Of a DNA stretch of 5,741 bases, positions 4,707 to 5,741 are shown piece by piece; the stretch's first letter is position 1; every line of letters begins with the position of its first letter. The stretch is taken from NCBI GenBank assembly GCA_036375275.1, contig DASUSF010000459.1:1-5741 (forward strand), written 5' to 3'. The position numbers were made by a program, and so were the translations under genes. Below the pieces are notes generated by a model. That model was not told the DNA's origin and did no database searches. It saw nothing but the letters and a program-made list of their open reading frames with translations. Source of the stretch: DASUSF01 sp036375275. GTDB lineage: Bacteria > Pseudomonadota > Alphaproteobacteria > Geminicoccales > Geminicoccaceae.

Positions 4707-5599
4707 GCCGGATCGGGTTCGACCTCGGCGGCTCTAAGCTCGCCGCGATCGCGCTCGACGACCGGGGCGGCGAGCTCGAGCGGCTCCGCCGGCCGGTGCC
4801 GCGCGCCTACCCGGCGCTGCTCGACGCCTTCGTCGGCATGACATGCGCGCTCGAGCGGGCGCACGGGCCGAGCCCGGTGGTCGGGATCGGCATGCCCGGC
4901 ATGATCGCCGCCGACGGCCGCCTCGTCCGGGTGGTCAACCTGCCGTGGGTCGAAGGCCGCTCGATCGCGGACGATCTCGCCGCCCGGCTCGCCCGCCCGG
5001 TCCGGATCGCCAACGACGCCAACTGCTTCGCCCTTTCCGAGGCGCTCGACGGCGCCGCCGCGGGCGCGCGGGTGGTGTTCGGCGCGATCCTCGGCACCGG
5101 CGTCGGCGGCGCCGTCGTGGTCGACGGCCGGGCGCTGCCCGGCGCCAATGCGATCGCCGGCGAATGGGGGCACAACCCGCTGCCGCCGGACGAGGAGGAG
5201 AGGGGGCTCGCGCCGCCGCGCTGCGCCTGCGGCCGGGCCGGCTGCATCGAGGCGTGGCTCAACGGCGACGCCCTGCTCCGCGAGGTCCGGGCCCAGGGCG
5301 GCGGCGCCCGGAGCGCGGTGGAGGTGGCCGCCCGGGCGGCCACGGGCGACCCCGCGGCCACCCGCGCCCTCGAGCGCTACGCCCGCCGGCTGGCCCGGGC
5401 GCTCGCCGGCATCATCAACCTGCTCGACCCCGACGTCATCGTGGTCGGCGGCGGGCTGTCCGCGATCGACCGGCTGTACGCGGCGGTGCCGGAGCTGTGG
5501 CGCCCGCACGTCGTGGCGCCGGCGCCGGCGACCCGGCTGGTCCGGGCGCGGCACGGACCCGACAGCGGGCTGCGCGGCGCCGCCTGGCTCGCCGGCTGA
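4703..5599 (+). CDS. ROK family sugar kinase (N-acetylglucosamine kinase or fructokinase)
   Basis: This is an ATP-dependent sugar kinase of the ROK family, 298 residues, close to E. coli NagK (303) and Mak (about 302). In order it has the phosphate-binding GFDLGGSKLAAIAL (5-18), GIGMPGMI (61-68), ANDANCFALSEA (103-114) with the presumed catalytic Asp105, GAILGTGVGGAVV (127-139), and GEWGHNPLP (153-161). It also has the zinc motif CACGRAGCIE (174-183; Cys174, Cys176, Cys181, with His157), LDPDVIVVGGGLS (241-253), and RHGPDSGLRGAAWL near the end. The overlap with nagA suggests it makes GlcNAc-6-phosphate for NagA. From memory, however, segments such as SEALDGAAAGA, GEWGHNPLP and SAIDRLY resemble E. 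coli fructokinase Mak more than NagK, so the substrate is left open. The GTG start is supported by GGGAGA at 4690-4695. Confidence 0.92.
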   Translation: MSRIGFDLGGSKLAAIALDDRGGELERLRRPVPRAYPALLDAFVGMTCALERAHGPSPVVGIGMPGMIAADGRLVRVVNLPWVEGRSIADDLAARLARPVRIANDANCFALSEALDGAAAGARVVFGAILGTGVGGAVVVDGRALPGANAIAGEWGHNPLPPDEEERGLAPPRCACGRAGCIEAWLNGDALLREVRAQGGGARSAVEVAARAATGDPAATRALERYARRLARALAGIINLLDPDVIVVGGGLSAIDRLYAAVPELWRPHVVAPAPATRLVRARHGPDSGLRGAAWLAG

Positions 5600-5619
5600 A
5601 CGAGGCCTCGCGCGCGCCG

Positions 5620-5643
5620 GGCTCCGCCGCCCCCGGCGGGGCC
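5620..5643. terminator. GC-rich hairpin between convergent genes, possible terminator
   Basis: GGCTCCGCCG (5620-5629), loop CCCC, CGGCGGGGCC (5634-5643) forms a 10-bp stem with one G-U pair in plus-strand RNA. It sits between the kinase stop and the stop of the convergent CBS-domain gene, a usual place for a shared terminator. There is no U-run on either side, so intrinsic termination is doubtful. Confidence 0.35.
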
Positions 5644-5645
5644 GC

Positions 5646-5741
5646 TCAGGCGGTGCCGGCGATGTAGTCGTGGAGCTGGTGGGCCTCCGACTCGAGCTCC
5701 TGCAGGCGGTGCTTGACCACGTCGCCGATGCTGATGATGCC
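5646..5741 (-). CDS. CBS domain-containing protein, C-terminal end only
   Basis: The minus strand enters the window in frame and ends at TGA (complement of 5646-5648), giving 31 residues. It reads GIISIGDVVKHRLQELESEA, then HQLHDYIAGTA. The GIISIGDVVK part is the typical last strand and helix of a CBS domain, and the following charged helix with a YI(A/T)G-like end is common in stand-alone two-CBS-domain proteins of proteobacteria. CBS pairs usually bind adenine nucleotides and act as sensors; the role of this one is unknown. The gene is convergent with the sugar kinase and is cut off by the window edge. Confidence 0.8.
   Translation of the reverse strand, partial: GIISIGDVVKHRLQELESEAHQLHDYIAGTA

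Noticed and set aside
4562..5554. Open frame of about 330 codons on the minus strand opposite the ROK kinase
   Set aside because: Antisense shadow in GC-rich DNA; the composition is biased to Arg, Ala, Gly and Pro with no recognisable domain.
5601..5610. Perfect 10-bp palindrome CGAGGCCTCG after the kinase as an operator
   Set aside because: It lies downstream of one gene and at the end of a convergent one, with no promoter nearby. Short GC palindromes are expected by chance here.

Overview
The window comes from a chromosome with very high GC content and strong GC preference at third codon positions. The gene set and protein types suggest a high-GC alphaproteobacterium: a dapA-smpB neighbourhood, a SoxCD-type sulfur dehydrogenase, and abundant short palindromic repeats ending in TAGAGC/GCTCTA. 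I cannot assign a genus from sequence alone.

Layout, left to right. (1) The last 35 codons of dapA (lysine and diaminopimelate synthesis). (2) smpB, the tmRNA-binding ribosome-rescue protein, read from a GTG at 262. It is bracketed by two diverged copies of a roughly 150-bp element in opposite orientation (107-256 and 863-1016). Each copy consists of two palindromic sub-elements separated by 11 bp. (3) A two-gene operon, soxC then a shortened single-haem soxD, with overlapping ends. It encodes a Tat-exported molybdenum enzyme of the sulfite oxidase family and its periplasmic cytochrome c electron acceptor. No soxXYZAB genes lie in the window. (4) A Rid-family (RidA/YjgF) gene on the minus strand, convergent with soxD and divergent from the next operon. 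(5) A nagA - ROK sugar kinase operon with a 4-base GTGA overlap. Together these could turn N-acetylglucosamine into glucosamine-6-phosphate, although the kinase sequence also resembles fructokinase. (6) The C-terminal 31 codons of a CBS-domain protein on the minus strand, convergent with the kinase.

The genes themselves belong to familiar families. The most unusual structure is the inverted pair of double-palindrome elements around smpB. One element supplies the stop codon of dapA, and part of it can be misread as an N-terminal extension of SmpB. The second point of interest is an isolated soxCD pair whose SoxD has only the first of the two usual haem domains.
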